64,000 nucleotides of DNA from Rugamonas rubra (GCF_900114705.1 NZ_FOTW01000009.1:1-64000); one strand, 5' to 3'; shown: positions 1 through 17,986, numbered from the stretch's first letter. The notes: a model not told the origin generated them from the letters alone. Program-made: numbers and translations.

Positions 1-8615
<8,615 letters not shown>

Positions 8616-8680
8616 TGTCATTCTCCATAAAAAATATTAAATCAACAATAAGTATAGGAAGAAATTTGATAAGCGATACC

Positions 8681-8697
8681 CCGAAGATATACTTCGG
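8681..8697. promoter_or_regulatory. Inverted repeat, candidate operator for the NRPS
   Basis: The sequence CCGAAG-ATATA-CTTCGG is a perfect 6-bp inverted repeat around a 5-bp AT spacer. It lies 66 bp before the NRPS start codon and just upstream of a possible -10 hexamer. A dimeric regulator site is the simplest reading; the regulator is unknown. Confidence 0.4.
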
Positions 8698-9081
8698 AGG
8701 ACTATTAACGCGCATGGCGGCGGGGAATCTAGGCTGCGCGCAAACTTAGAATCTTGAGGGCAACTGAATGAATACTTGATCGTGTCTCTGAATTGCTCAA
8801 ACACGCCAGTGGCCGGGGAATAATGCTTACTCCTTGTCATCACGGACAGGCTGTTCCGCTTGCGACTGTTGAATCTCCACATGTGGTTTTCCGAGCAGCA
8901 GCGTGTATTTCCCTCATAGGCAAACGGATTGCAATGGAGAATATCCAGGGGCGGCACGAGGGTGATGGTTATACTGCTGAGATAATTGAATAGAATCACG
9001 ATAAGCGAGTAACACCGGCGCCCATCATAAGGCAACGTTCCTCGTCGAGAAGCAAACCCATCGATTGATATTCAAAGACGT

Positions 9082-9095
9082 TTGACGCATATCAA
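9082..9095. promoter_or_regulatory. FNR/ANR-like box (TTGAC-GCAT-ATCAA)
   Basis: It matches the FNR consensus TTGAT-N4-ATCAA at 9 of 10 defined bases. It lies between the end of the globin-GGDEF-EAL gene and the NRPS, 467 bp before the NRPS start. That is far for direct control unless the NRPS leader is long. Confidence 0.45.
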
Positions 9096-9252
9096 ATCAA
9101 CACCCGTGGTGCCGGCCATTAGTCAACGGCATGCGACTCAACAGACGGGATAGAGATCGCCAAAGAGATGTTCACGCTCCGAACGGCGCGACGTGGCCGT
9201 TCCGGCTCAGTGGCGGTGCTACTTGCGGTAGGCCGCCGGCGACGGGCGGCGG

Positions 9253-11448
9253 CTAGGCCGCCAGCAGGGCCGCCACCTGCGCCGCCGGCAGGGGCCGGCT
9301 GAAGTAGTAGCCCTGCAGCTGGTCGCAGTGCTGCGCGCGCAGGTAGTCCAGCTGGGCCTCGGTCTCGACGCCCTCGGCGATCACGCTCAGCCCCATCGTG
9401 TGGGCCAGCGCGATGACGGCGCAGACGATGGCGGCGTCGTCGGCGTCGTTGATCAGGTCGGCGACGAAGGAGCGGTCGATCTTCAATGTCTGGATCGGGA
9501 AGCGCTTCAGGTAGGTCAGGCTGGAATAGCCGGTGCCGAAGTCGTCGATCGACAGGTGCACGCCCATGTCGCTGAGCGTTTGCAGCATCGCGGTGGCCTG
9601 TTCCGGCCGCTCCATGATGACGCTCTCGGTGATCTCCAGCTCCAGGCTCTGCGGCCGGCAGCCGGTCTCGGCCAGCACCTGGGCCACCAGCCGCGCCAGG
9701 TCCTGTTGCTTGAACTGGCGCGCCGACAGGTTGACGGCGACGCGCACGTCGCGCAGGCCGGCCTCGCGCCAGGCCACCTGCTGGGCGCAGGCCTGGCGCA
9801 GCACCCACTCGCCGATCGGCACGATCAGGCCGGTCTCCTCGGCGATCGGAATGAAGTCGCCCGGCAGCACCACCGCGCCGCCCGGCGGGTTCCAGCGCAG
9901 CAGCGCCTCCATGCCGACGATGCGCCCGCTGCTCAGCTCCACCTGCGACTGGTAGTACAGCTCGAACTCGTCGCGCTGCAGGGCGCGGCGCAGGCCGCCC
10001 TCGAGCTTGAGCCGGTCCAGCGTGCGCGCGTTCATCTCCTCGGCGTAGAACTGGAAGTTGCCGCGGCCGAGCTCCTTGGCGCGGTACATCGCCGCGTCGG
10101 CGTTGCGCAGCAGGTCGCGGCTGTCGGCGCCGTCGCGCGGGTACAGGCTGATGCCGATGCTGCCCACCGGCGCCAGCTCCTGGCCGTGCACGATGATCGG
10201 CAACGACAGCGCGGCCAGCATCTTGGCCGCCAGCGCCGCCACCTCGTCGTCGCGCGCCACGTCCGACAGCAGCACGACGAACTCGTCGCCGCCGACCCGC
10301 GCCACGGTGTCGCCCTCGCGGATGTTGCGCGCCAGCCGGCGGCCGACCTCGATGATGACCTGGTCGCCGGCGTCGTGGCCCAGGCTGTCGTTGATGTTCT
10401 TGAAGCGGTCCAGGTCGATGAACATCACCGCCACGTGGCGCCCCGCGCGGTGGGCGAAGGCGATCGCCTGCGACAGCCGGTCGAGCATCAGGTTGCGGTT
10501 GGCCAGCCCGGTCAGCGGGTCGTGGCTGGCCAGGTGGCGCAGCTCCTCCTCGTACTGCTTGCGCCGGGCGATGTCCTCGACCACCGCCACCACGCTGGCG
10601 TCGCGCGTGCCGGCGTGCATCAGCGCCACCGTCACCTTGACCCAGACGATGTGGCCGTCCTTGCGCCGGTAGCGCTTCTCGCGCGAGTAGTGGTCCATCT
10701 CGCCGGCCACCAGGCGCGCCACCGCCTCCTCGTCGGCGCGCCACTCGTGGTCCGGCGTGATGTCGCGGAAGTTCAGCGCCTGCAGCTCGGCCTCGCTGTA
10801 GCCGACGATCTCCTGCAGCTTGCGGTTGGCGCGCAGCCAGCGCCCCTCCACGCTCAACTCGGCCAGGCCGACGGCGGCCTGGCCGAAGGCGGCGCGGAAG
10901 CGCTCCTCGCTGTCGCGCAGCTCGCGCCGGCCGCTCTGCATGTAGGTGTCGAGCGCCAGGCTCATGTCGAAGCAGACCACCTTGAGCAGCGCGTCGTAGG
11001 TCGGCAGGTACAACTCGGGCCGGTCGGCCAGCAGCGCCTGCAGCAGCGGCGCCAGCGCCGACAGGTATTTGCGGTAGGCGCCGATGTACCACTGCGGCTC
11101 CAGGCCGATCTGCTGGTGCACCACGCCGACGCGCACGCGGTGCAGCACGTAGTCGGCGCCGTAGTCGCCCGCCGTCAGGGCGCGGAAGTACTCGGCCTGG
11201 GCGGATTGCAGGCGGGCGTAGACCTGCGGGTCGGCCAGCATGGCGCGCAGCGCCGGCACCGTCTGCAGGTGCTCGTAGAAGGCCGTGACGATGGCCTGCT
11301 GCCGCGCCTGCAGCGGCGCGTGCACCTGGCGCAGCAGGGCGATCTCGTCCGGCCCCAGCTCGAGGAAGGCCAGTTGCTCGGCGGCGGCGGCGCGGCTGGG
11401 CGCCATCGCGCGCACCTGCAGCTCCAGGTCGACCAGGCGCGCGTTCAT
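9253..11448 (-). CDS. Globin-coupled sensor with PAS, GGDEF and EAL domains (c-di-GMP turnover)
   Basis: 731 residues. Residues about 25-175 form a globin-coupled sensor (protoglobin) domain, with the expected proximal haem ligand His111 in VVHQQIGLEPQWYIGAY. A PAS domain follows, then GGDEF with an intact VGGDEF signature and an RxxD inhibitory site five residues before it, then EAL with EALLRW and DDFGTGYSS. Both catalytic halves look intact, so it could make and hydrolyse cyclic-di-GMP in response to oxygen bound at haem. The protein has no membrane segment and should be cytosolic. A TTG 39 nt upstream is an alternative start; I chose the ATG at 11448 because it begins the conserved sequence. 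It lies on the same strand as the NRPS but is separated from it by 637 bp. Confidence 0.93.
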   Translation of the reverse strand: MNARLVDLELQVRAMAPSRAAAAEQLAFLELGPDEIALLRQVHAPLQARQQAIVTAFYEHLQTVPALRAMLADPQVYARLQSAQAEYFRALTAGDYGADYVLHRVRVGVVHQQIGLEPQWYIGAYRKYLSALAPLLQALLADRPELYLPTYDALLKVVCFDMSLALDTYMQSGRRELRDSEERFRAAFGQAAVGLAELSVEGRWLRANRKLQEIVGYSEAELQALNFRDITPDHEWRADEEAVARLVAGEMDHYSREKRYRRKDGHIVWVKVTVALMHAGTRDASVVAVVEDIARRKQYEEELRHLASHDPLTGLANRNLMLDRLSQAIAFAHRAGRHVAVMFIDLDRFKNINDSLGHDAGDQVIIEVGRRLARNIREGDTVARVGGDEFVVLLSDVARDDEVAALAAKMLAALSLPIIVHGQELAPVGSIGISLYPRDGADSRDLLRNADAAMYRAKELGRGNFQFYAEEMNARTLDRLKLEGGLRRALQRDEFELYYQSQVELSSGRIVGMEALLRWNPPGGAVVLPGDFIPIAEETGLIVPIGEWVLRQACAQQVAWREAGLRDVRVAVNLSARQFKQQDLARLVAQVLAETGCRPQSLELEITESVIMERPEQATAMLQTLSDMGVHLSIDDFGTGYSSLTYLKRFPIQTLKIDRSFVADLINDADDAAIVCAVIALAHTMGLSVIAEGVETEAQLDYLRAQHCDQLQGYYFSRPLPAAQVAALLAA

Positions 11449-11901
11449 GCCGCCGCAACGAGGCGCGCTGGTGCCGCTGCCGTGCAAGGAAATTGGAAGT
11501 TACACATAGTCATTCTCATCAAATTGGCGAAACAGCGGCGCCCCGGGACGACCTGCTGTGCAATATGGCGGGATGGCGGCCGGCAAGGCGAAATCGGCGG
11601 CCGCTGGGTGGGGGCGGCCACGCCCGGCCGGCGCGGCGGGCGGCGCGGCTGCCGCCGCCGCCGCCGGACAGCGGCAGGACTTTCATCAGTGTATTGATTG
11701 ATTTCAAGCAATAATTTGATGTAGATCAAAATCCTCCGTCAAAAAGGGGAATCTTGCAATTTATTTACTTCTAGCGAAGCCAAGCCGCAACGGTGCCGCC
11801 CTATGGCCGCAGCGCCGCTTGCCGTACAATGTCAGCCCTGCGGCACGGCCGGCTCGGCCGGCGGCCGGGCATCACGCACGACTCCACCAAAAAGCATCAG
11901 C
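11449..11901. other. 453-bp divergent intergenic region
   Basis: It separates the minus-strand globin/GGDEF/EAL gene from the plus-strand Pls/PosA-like synthetase. It holds a perfect FNR box at 11716-11729. An in-frame ATG at 11803 would extend the synthetase by 33 residues that lack family features. I see no other gene. Confidence 0.55.
11716..11729. promoter_or_regulatory. FNR/ANR box (TTGAT-GTAG-ATCAA)
   Basis: Perfect match to the FNR consensus TTGAT-N4-ATCAA. It sits 172 bp before the chosen start of the Pls/PosA-like synthetase and 267 bp before the start of the divergent globin-cyclase, so either gene may be under oxygen control. Confidence 0.65.
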
Positions 11902-14900
11902 ATGAACGACATCGCCCCACCGTCCCTCCCGCAGGCCCATCCGGACATCCTCCACGGTCCGCAACGCGCCGAACTGCTGCGCGAGGAGATCCTGGCCGAC
12001 CTGCTCGAGGCCAGCGCCCGCCGCGCGCCCGGGCAGACGGCGCTGGTCAGCGGCGAGCGCCGGGTCAGCTACGCCGAGCTGGACCGGCAGGCCGACCTGG
12101 TGGCGGCGCGCCTGATCGGCGCCGGCGTCGGCCCCGGCCAGATCGTCGGCCTGTGGCTGCCGCGCGGTGTCGAGCTGCTGCTGCTGCAGGCCGGCGTGGC
12201 CAAGGCCGGCGCCGCCTGGCTGCCGGTCGACGAGGACACCCCGGTCGAGCGCCTGCAGATCTGCCTGGACGACGCCGGCGCCGCCGGCGTGCTCAGCTGC
12301 GCCGCCCTGGCGCCGCGCCTGGCCGCCATCGGCCGCCCGGTGTGGACCGCCGAGGCCCTGCTGGCGCCGGCCGCGCCGGGCGAGCCGCTGGCCCGCCGTG
12401 GCGCCGTCGCGCCCGACCAGCCGGCCTACGTGATCTACACCTCCGGCTCGACCGGCAAGCCGAAGGGCATCCTGATCTCGCAGCGCAGCATCTGCCACTT
12501 CCTGCGCAGCGAGAACGCGGTGCTCGGCGTGGCCGCCAGCGACACCGTCTACCAGGGCTTCTCGGTGGCCTTCGACATGTCCTTCGAGGAGATCTGGATC
12601 GCCTACCTGGTCGGCGCCACGCTGTGGCTCGGCCCGAAGGACGCCAGCGGCGACCCGGAGACCCTGCCGCGCCTGCTGGCCGAGAACGGCGTCACCGTGC
12701 TGCACGCCGTGCCCACCCTGCTGGCCCTGTTCGCCCGGGACGTGCCCAGCCTGCGCCTGATCAACCTGGGCGGCGAGATGTGCCCGGACAGCCTGGTCGA
12801 GCGCTGGGCCGGCGGGCGCCGCATGTTCAACACCTACGGCCCGACCGAGGCGACGGTGTCGTGCAGCCTGGCCGAGCTGCACATCGGCCAGCCGGTCACC
12901 ATCGGCACGCCGCTGCCCAACTACGGCCTGCTGGTGATCGACGCCGACGCCGAGCGCGCGGCCGGCGCGCCGCTGCGCCTGCTGCCGCGCGGCGCGACGG
13001 GCGAGCTGTGCATCACCGGCCCCGGCCTGGCCGAGGGCTACCTGGGCCGGCCCGACCTGACGGTGGAAAAATTCCTGCCCAACCCCTGGGCCGGCGGCCT
13101 GCACGACGCCCGCCTGTACCGCACCGGCGACCTGGCCCGCATCGACGCCGACGGCCGCGTGCAGTGCCTGGGCCGGGCCGACGACCAGGTCAAGATCCGC
13201 GGCTTCCGCGTCGAGCTCGGCGAGATCGAGGCGCTGCTGGCCGAGCAGGACGGCGTCGGCACGGCGGCCGTGCTGCTGCGCCGCGACGACGGCATCGACC
13301 AGCTGGTCGCCTACCTGGTGGCCGAGTCCGGCGTCGAGCCGGCCGCCGGCGCGCTGCGCCACGCCCTGGCCGCCACGCTGCCGCCCTACATGGTGCCGGG
13401 CCGCTACGAGATGCTGGCGGCGATGCCGCGCCTGACCTCGGGCAAGATCGACCGCAAGGCGCTCAAGGCGATGCCGCCGGGCGCGCCGCCGGCCGGCCAC
13501 GCCGCCGACTCCGACCTGCCGGAGACCCCGGCCGAGCAGGCCCTGTTCGCCGCCCTGGCCGCGCTGTTCCCCGGCCAGCCGATCCTGCGCCAGGCCGACT
13601 TCTTCTCCGACCTGGGCGGCCACTCCTTCTTCGCCGCGCGGCTCGCCTCGGCCCTGCGCGCCGACCCGCGCTTCGCCCACATCACCGTGCGCGACATCTA
13701 CCAGCAACGCCGCGTCGGCCTGATCGCCGCCGTGCTCGAACAGGCCCAGGCCGCCACCGTGGCCGAGGCCGAATGGACCCCGCCGCCGGCCTGGCGCCGC
13801 TGGCGCTGCGGCCTGGCCCAGGCGGCGGCCATGCCGGCGCTGGTGGCGCTGCGCATGGCGCAGTGGCTGGCGCCCTTCTTCACCTACCACTTCTTCACCG
13901 GCGGCCCGGGCGACTCGGTGGCGCGCGCCATCGCCGTCTCGGCCGGCGTCTACCTGCTGGCCACGGCGCTCGAGTTCGCCATCGCCATCGCCGGCAAGTG
14001 GCTCATCGCCGGCCGCCTGAAGGCCGGCAGCTATCCGCTGTGGGGCCTGAGCTACTACCGCTGGTGGTTGGCCGACCGGCTGGTCGAGTCGGCGCCGGCC
14101 TACCTGCTGAGCGGCTCCTCGCTGGCCGTCTGGTGGTTGCGCGCGCTCGGCGCCAAGGTCGGCCACGACGTCGTCATCGGCTCGCTGACCCTGCGCGCAC
14201 CCGACCTGCTATGCATCGGCGACGGCGTCAGCATCGGCAACGCCGTCAACTTCGAGAACGCCCGCGTCGAACGCGGCCGCCTGCTGCTGGGCGCCATCCG
14301 CCTCGACGACGAGGCCTGCGTCAGCTCCTTCGCCGTCCTCGAGGGCAACACCCGGGTCGGCGCCGCCGGCCACCTGGAGGGCCAGTCGGCGCTCGGCGAC
14401 GGCGCCAGCGTGCCGGCCGGGCGCATCTGGAGCGGTTCGCCGGCGCGCGACAGCGGCGCCTTCGACCCGCGGCGCCTGCCGCCACGGCCGCCGGTCGGCG
14501 CCCTGCGCCACGCCGCCGAGGCGCTCTTCTTCGTGCTCGGCATCGTGCTGATCGTCACCCTGTTCTTCATGCCGGTGTTCCCCAGCTTCGTGCTGATCGA
14601 CTGGTTCGACGAGGCCGGCTGGCTGCCCTGGGTGAACGGCGACGACCTGGGCGTGCGCCTGCTGCGCTACTTCCTGCTGGCCTTCCCGGCCAGCGCCGTG
14701 CTGATCGTGCTGACCGCGCTGCTGTCGGCCGGCATCCGCTGGGGCGTGCTGCCGCGCCTGAAGCCGGGCCGCTACGCCGTGCACAGCAACACCTACTGCG
14801 CCAAGTGGCTGGTCAGCCAGATCCAGGAGTCCAGCCTGAACGTCCTGCACGGCATCTACGCCACCGTCTACGCGCCCTACTGGTACCGCCTGCTCGGCGC

Positions 14901-15936
14901 CAAGGTCGGCCGCGACGCCGAGATCTCCACCGCCCTCGGCGTGGTGCCGGACATGCTGACGCTGGGCGACGAGACCTTCATCGCCGACGCCGTCATGCTC
15001 GGCGACGAGGAGATCGACGGCGGCTGGATGACCATGCAGCCGACCGTCATCGCGCACCGCAGCTTCGTCGGCAACGGCGCCTACATCCCGGACGGCACCG
15101 TGCTGCCCGAGCGCGTGCTGATCGGCGTGCACTCGCGCGCGCCGGCCAACGCCCAGATGGGCTGCGGCGAGACCTGGCTCGGCTCGCCGCCGATCAGCCT
15201 GCCCGCGCGCGAGCAGACCAGCGGCTACCCGGAGAACCTGACCTTCCACCCCTCGCCGCTGCGCCGGCTCGGACGCGGCCTGATCGAGGCCTTCCGCATC
15301 GTCGCGCCGCACGCGCTGGTGATCGCCGTCGGCTACACGCTGGTGCTGGCGGTGATGCCGGCCGCCGGCGCCGGCCGCTGGGCCGAGGTGAGCTGGGACC
15401 TGGCCGTCGCCGGCCTGCTCTACGGCATCGGCAACTACGTCTTCGTGGTCGCCTTCAAATGGCTGCTGCTGGGCCGCTACCGCAAGCAATCGGAGCCGAT
15501 GTGGACGCCCTTCGTCTGGCTCTCCGAGGGCGTCACCAACCTGTACGAGGGCATCGCCGTGCCCAACTTCATGCGCTACCTGCGCGGCACGCCGTGGCTG
15601 CCGCTGGCCTTCAAGCTGCTGGGCGCGAAGATCGGCCGCGGCGTCTACCTCGACACCACCGACATCACCGAGTTCGACTGCGTCAGCATCGGCGAGTACA
15701 GCGAGTTGAACGCGCTGTGCTGCCCGCAGACCCATTTGTTCGAGGACCGCGTGATGAAGATCGACCACGTGCGTATCGGCAAACGGGTCTACATGGGGCC
15801 GCGCAGCGCCGTGCTGTACAGCGCCACCGTCGGCGACAACGCCCGCCTCGGCCCGCTGACCCTGGTGATGAAGGGCGAGCACATTCCCGCCGCCAGCTAC
15901 TGGAGCGGCTGCCCGGCCGCGCCGGCGCGCGCCTGA
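11902..15936 (+). CDS. Pls/PosA-family membrane synthetase (A-T-[TM2-beta-helix]x3), putative amino-acid homopolymer synthetase
   Basis: 1,344 residues. An adenylation domain (about 25-520; YTSGSTGKPKG, YRTGDLAR, GKIDRKALK) is followed by a T domain (DLGGHSFFA, Ser575). Six predicted membrane helices then lie near residues 640, 680, 875, 925, 1135 and 1170. After each pair comes a soluble region with hexapeptide/left-handed beta-helix character (for example VGHDVVIGS, VGRDAEIST, IGRGVYLDT). This order and length match the Streptomyces epsilon-poly-L-lysine synthetase Pls, in which three tandem C-terminal domains join monomers iteratively through side-chain amines. Pocket residues at the GrsA positions read D-M-E-H-I-L-T-V-S(-K). 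The D-x-E-H-x-x-T-V-S-K pattern resembles the diaminobutyrate code as I remember it, so a diamino acid is the likely monomer (inference). There is no conventional C or TE domain. The start at 11902 was chosen because the 33 residues upstream look non-coding. Confidence 0.88.
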   Translation: MNDIAPPSLPQAHPDILHGPQRAELLREEILADLLEASARRAPGQTALVSGERRVSYAELDRQADLVAARLIGAGVGPGQIVGLWLPRGVELLLLQAGVAKAGAAWLPVDEDTPVERLQICLDDAGAAGVLSCAALAPRLAAIGRPVWTAEALLAPAAPGEPLARRGAVAPDQPAYVIYTSGSTGKPKGILISQRSICHFLRSENAVLGVAASDTVYQGFSVAFDMSFEEIWIAYLVGATLWLGPKDASGDPETLPRLLAENGVTVLHAVPTLLALFARDVPSLRLINLGGEMCPDSLVERWAGGRRMFNTYGPTEATVSCSLAELHIGQPVTIGTPLPNYGLLVIDADAERAAGAPLRLLPRGATGELCITGPGLAEGYLGRPDLTVEKFLPNPWAGGLHDARLYRTGDLARIDADGRVQCLGRADDQVKIRGFRVELGEIEALLAEQDGVGTAAVLLRRDDGIDQLVAYLVAESGVEPAAGALRHALAATLPPYMVPGRYEMLAAMPRLTSGKIDRKALKAMPPGAPPAGHAADSDLPETPAEQALFAALAALFPGQPILRQADFFSDLGGHSFFAARLASALRADPRFAHITVRDIYQQRRVGLIAAVLEQAQAATVAEAEWTPPPAWRRWRCGLAQAAAMPALVALRMAQWLAPFFTYHFFTGGPGDSVARAIAVSAGVYLLATALEFAIAIAGKWLIAGRLKAGSYPLWGLSYYRWWLADRLVESAPAYLLSGSSLAVWWLRALGAKVGHDVVIGSLTLRAPDLLCIGDGVSIGNAVNFENARVERGRLLLGAIRLDDEACVSSFAVLEGNTRVGAAGHLEGQSALGDGASVPAGRIWSGSPARDSGAFDPRRLPPRPPVGALRHAAEALFFVLGIVLIVTLFFMPVFPSFVLIDWFDEAGWLPWVNGDDLGVRLLRYFLLAFPASAVLIVLTALLSAGIRWGVLPRLKPGRYAVHSNTYCAKWLVSQIQESSLNVLHGIYATVYAPYWYRLLGAKVGRDAEISTALGVVPDMLTLGDETFIADAVMLGDEEIDGGWMTMQPTVIAHRSFVGNGAYIPDGTVLPERVLIGVHSRAPANAQMGCGETWLGSPPISLPAREQTSGYPENLTFHPSPLRRLGRGLIEAFRIVAPHALVIAVGYTLVLAVMPAAGAGRWAEVSWDLAVAGLLYGIGNYVFVVAFKWLLLGRYRKQSEPMWTPFVWLSEGVTNLYEGIAVPNFMRYLRGTPWLPLAFKLLGAKIGRGVYLDTTDITEFDCVSIGEYSELNALCCPQTHLFEDRVMKIDHVRIGKRVYMGPRSAVLYSATVGDNARLGPLTLVMKGEHIPAASYWSGCPAAPARA

Positions 15937-16035
15937 AACGCCGCGCCGAGTTGGGGACGCCGCGACGCGGACAACAGCAAGCGAACCCGGCATTTAGCAG
16001 CTCTCCCCAAAACGCAACAATGTAACAATATATTC

Positions 16036-16063
16036 TTGCAGCTCAGAAATTCGCGCGGATAAT
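16036..16063 (+). promoter_or_regulatory. Putative sigma-70 promoter of the porin gene
   Basis: TTGCAG (16036-16041) and GATAAT (16058-16063) are separated by 16 bp and lie about 60 bp before the porin start codon, in a locally AT-rich stretch. Confidence 0.45.
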
Positions 16064-16121
16064 AAAGCACCGGGCAGTGACAGCCCTACCTATCCCGACG
16101 TTAGATCTGGAGGTAAACGCG

Positions 16122-17111
16122 ATGAGCAAGAACGTGTTCGCAACGCTGGTGATTGGAACTTGTGCGGGGGCCGCGTGCGCGCAAAGCGCGGTGACGGTAT
16201 ATGGCTCGATGGACCTCGGCATGGTCTACGAGAGCGGCGGCCCGGCCGGCGGCAGCTGGAACCTCGAGAGCGGCGTGCAGGCCGGCTCGCGGCTCGGCTT
16301 CAAGGGCAGCGAGGATCTCGGCAATGGCCTGTCCGCCAGCTTTGTCATCGAGGGCGGCATCGCCGGCGACACCGGCGGCAACCGCCCGACCGGCCTGACC
16401 TTCGGCCGCCAAACCCTGCTCGGCCTGAGCGGCCCCTTCGGCAGCGTCAAGCTGGGCCGGCAGTTCAACCTGGTCACCAACGCGCTCAACGACGTCGACC
16501 CCTTCGGCGGCGGCCACGAGGGCGCCTACTCGAACGTCATGTTCTCCGACTACCGCACCAGCAACGGCGTCTACTACACCACGCCGGCCATCAACGGCCT
16601 GACCGCCAACCTGACCTGGGCGCCCGGCGAGGTGGCCGGCAGCGGCGCCGCCAAGCGCGAGCTCGGCTACGCCGTCGAGTACACGCGCGGCCGGGTGTTC
16701 GCCGTGCTGGCCCACCGCAGCCTGAACAACCTGGCCGACACCAGCAGCCACAAGGTCACCTTCGCCGGCGCCACCTACGACTTCGGCCTGTTCAAGGCGG
16801 CGCTGGGCTACGCCCGCAACAAGGACGACCTGGCGCTCGACTCGCGCGACATCATCGTCGGCGCCTCCACCACGCGCGGCGCCGACAGCTGGATGGTCTC
16901 GCTGATCGACCACAAGGACAGCAGCGGCCTGCGCCAGGACGCGCGCCAAGCCGCCATCGGCTACACCCGCGCGCTGTCCAAGCGCACCAACCTGTACAGC
17001 TCCTACTCGCGCCTGCGCAACGACAACGGCGCCCCCTTCACCGTCGGCAACGCGGTCGAAAGCGGCAGCGGCACGCGCGGCCTGGCGCTGGGCCTGTATC
17101 ACAAGTTCTAG
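16122..17111 (+). CDS. Outer-membrane porin, Burkholderiales OmpC-like (porin_4) family
   Basis: 329 residues with an N-terminal signal peptide (MSKNVFATLVIGTCAGAACA, cleavage before QSAVTVYG). The mature start SAVTVYGSMDLG, the repeated FGRQTLLGLSG and SVKLGRQ strands, and a terminal Phe (LGLYHKF) are typical of trimeric 16-strand porins of this order. Function is passive uptake of small solutes across the outer membrane. GGAGG at 16108-16112 lies before the ATG at 16122 and decides this start over an in-frame upstream codon at 16077. Its last codons form the first unit of a 15-bp tandem repeat. Confidence 0.95.
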   Translation: MSKNVFATLVIGTCAGAACAQSAVTVYGSMDLGMVYESGGPAGGSWNLESGVQAGSRLGFKGSEDLGNGLSASFVIEGGIAGDTGGNRPTGLTFGRQTLLGLSGPFGSVKLGRQFNLVTNALNDVDPFGGGHEGAYSNVMFSDYRTSNGVYYTTPAINGLTANLTWAPGEVAGSGAAKRELGYAVEYTRGRVFAVLAHRSLNNLADTSSHKVTFAGATYDFGLFKAALGYARNKDDLALDSRDIIVGASTTRGADSWMVSLIDHKDSSGLRQDARQAAIGYTRALSKRTNLYSSYSRLRNDNGAPFTVGNAVESGSGTRGLALGLYHKF

Positions 17112-17171
17112 TGTCACAAGTTCTAGTGTCACAAGTTCTAGCGTCACAAGTTCTAGCGCCATCAGTTCTAA
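17097..17171. repeat. 15-bp tandem repeat (5 units) overlapping the porin stop codon
   Basis: Five consecutive 15-bp units follow the form TGTCACAAGTTCTAG. The first unit (17097-17111) encodes the porin C-terminus His-Lys-Phe-stop, and the last (17157-17171) is degenerate. The unit is a multiple of three, so every copy repeats HKF-stop in the porin frame. Confidence 0.9.
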
Positions 17172-17222
17172 ATCGCATCCGCAGCCAAGCACCCAACCAC
17201 CGCCCCCGGGAGAGCACACATC

Positions 17223-17981
17223 ATGAAAGCACTCGTATCGGCAGTTCTGCTGACCCTACCCATGGCCGCCTTCAGCCAGGACGCGATGGTCCTGTGCATC
17301 GAGGACCAGGCCGCCGCGCCCTACACCTTCCCCACCAGGGACGGCACCATGCAGGTGCTGATCAAGATGGCCGCCAAACAGATCAACCAGCCGGTCACCT
17401 TCAAGATCCAGCCGTGGAAGCGCTGCATCGAGGACGTGCGCGGCGGCACCCTGAACGGCCTGCTCAACGCCGGCTACACGCCCTTCCACGCCGACTACGC
17501 CGCCTTCCCGATGAGCGGCGGCAAGGCCAACACCGCGCAGTCGCTGGCACGCATGGACATCATGGCCTACCGCATGAAGGGCAGCAAGGCCGGCTGGGAC
17601 GGCAGCAAGTTCTCCAACGTCGCCAAGCCGGTGCTGATCCCGTCCGGCTTCGCCACCATCTCCGACCAGCTCAAGTCGCTCAACGTCAGCTACGACGACA
17701 ACACCAAGGAGCCGCTGCGCAATTTCTACAAGATGATCGCCGGCCAGGGCGAGGTGATCCTCGGCTTCGACGTCGAGATGAACGCGCTGATCGCCGGCCG
17801 CAAGGACATCGACGACAAGGTCGAGATGATCCCGACCAAGTTCATGACCGCCGACTTCTACGTCCCCTTCAACAAGGCCTACTACGCCGCCCACAAGGAG
17901 CAGGTCGACGCGCTGTGGACGGCGATCGGCAAGACCCGCAAGTCCAAGGAATACCTGGACGCGATCAAGGACATCAAATAG
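17223..17981 (+). CDS. Periplasmic solute-binding protein (amino-acid-type, SBP_bac_3-like)
   Basis: 252 residues with a signal peptide (cleavage about residue 18, AAFSQ|DAM). The mature part begins LCIEDQAAAPYTFPTRDG and has a KIQPWKRCIEDVRGG segment, features shared with the small family of extracellular solute-binding proteins related to amino-acid receptors. No permease or ATPase gene is adjacent, so it may serve a distant transporter or act as a sensor. GGGAGAG precedes the ATG. The downstream gene is a diverged relative starting 5 bp later, suggesting an old tandem duplication in one operon. Confidence 0.85.
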   Translation: MKALVSAVLLTLPMAAFSQDAMVLCIEDQAAAPYTFPTRDGTMQVLIKMAAKQINQPVTFKIQPWKRCIEDVRGGTLNGLLNAGYTPFHADYAAFPMSGGKANTAQSLARMDIMAYRMKGSKAGWDGSKFSNVAKPVLIPSGFATISDQLKSLNVSYDDNTKEPLRNFYKMIAGQGEVILGFDVEMNALIAGRKDIDDKVEMIPTKFMTADFYVPFNKAYYAAHKEQVDALWTAIGKTRKSKEYLDAIKDIK

Positions 17982-17986
17982 CGCGA

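Larger units (their letters stand above)
8616..9252. other. 637-bp AT-rich intergenic region upstream of the NRPS
   Basis: This stretch is clearly richer in A+T than its surroundings and I see no convincing gene in it. It should hold the NRPS promoter and leader, read on the minus strand. It contains an inverted repeat at 8681-8697 and an FNR-like box at 9082-9095. A minus-strand TATACT hexamer lies at 8651-8656, about 36 bp before the NRPS start codon, but no good -35 partner is evident. A 132-codon open frame here has no recognisable protein features. Confidence 0.6.

Noticed and set aside
8637..9035. 132-codon minus-strand open frame upstream of the NRPS
   Set aside because: It lies in AT-rich regulatory sequence, has no plausible ribosome-binding site and its product shows no protein-like pattern.
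14209..15993. Long minus-strand open frames opposite the Pls/PosA-like gene
   Set aside because: They are high-GC shadow frames without conserved motifs. The plus strand carries all family signatures.
17097..17171. The 15-bp repeat as a CRISPR array
   Set aside because: Units abut without spacers and derive from the porin 3' end. No cas genes are present.
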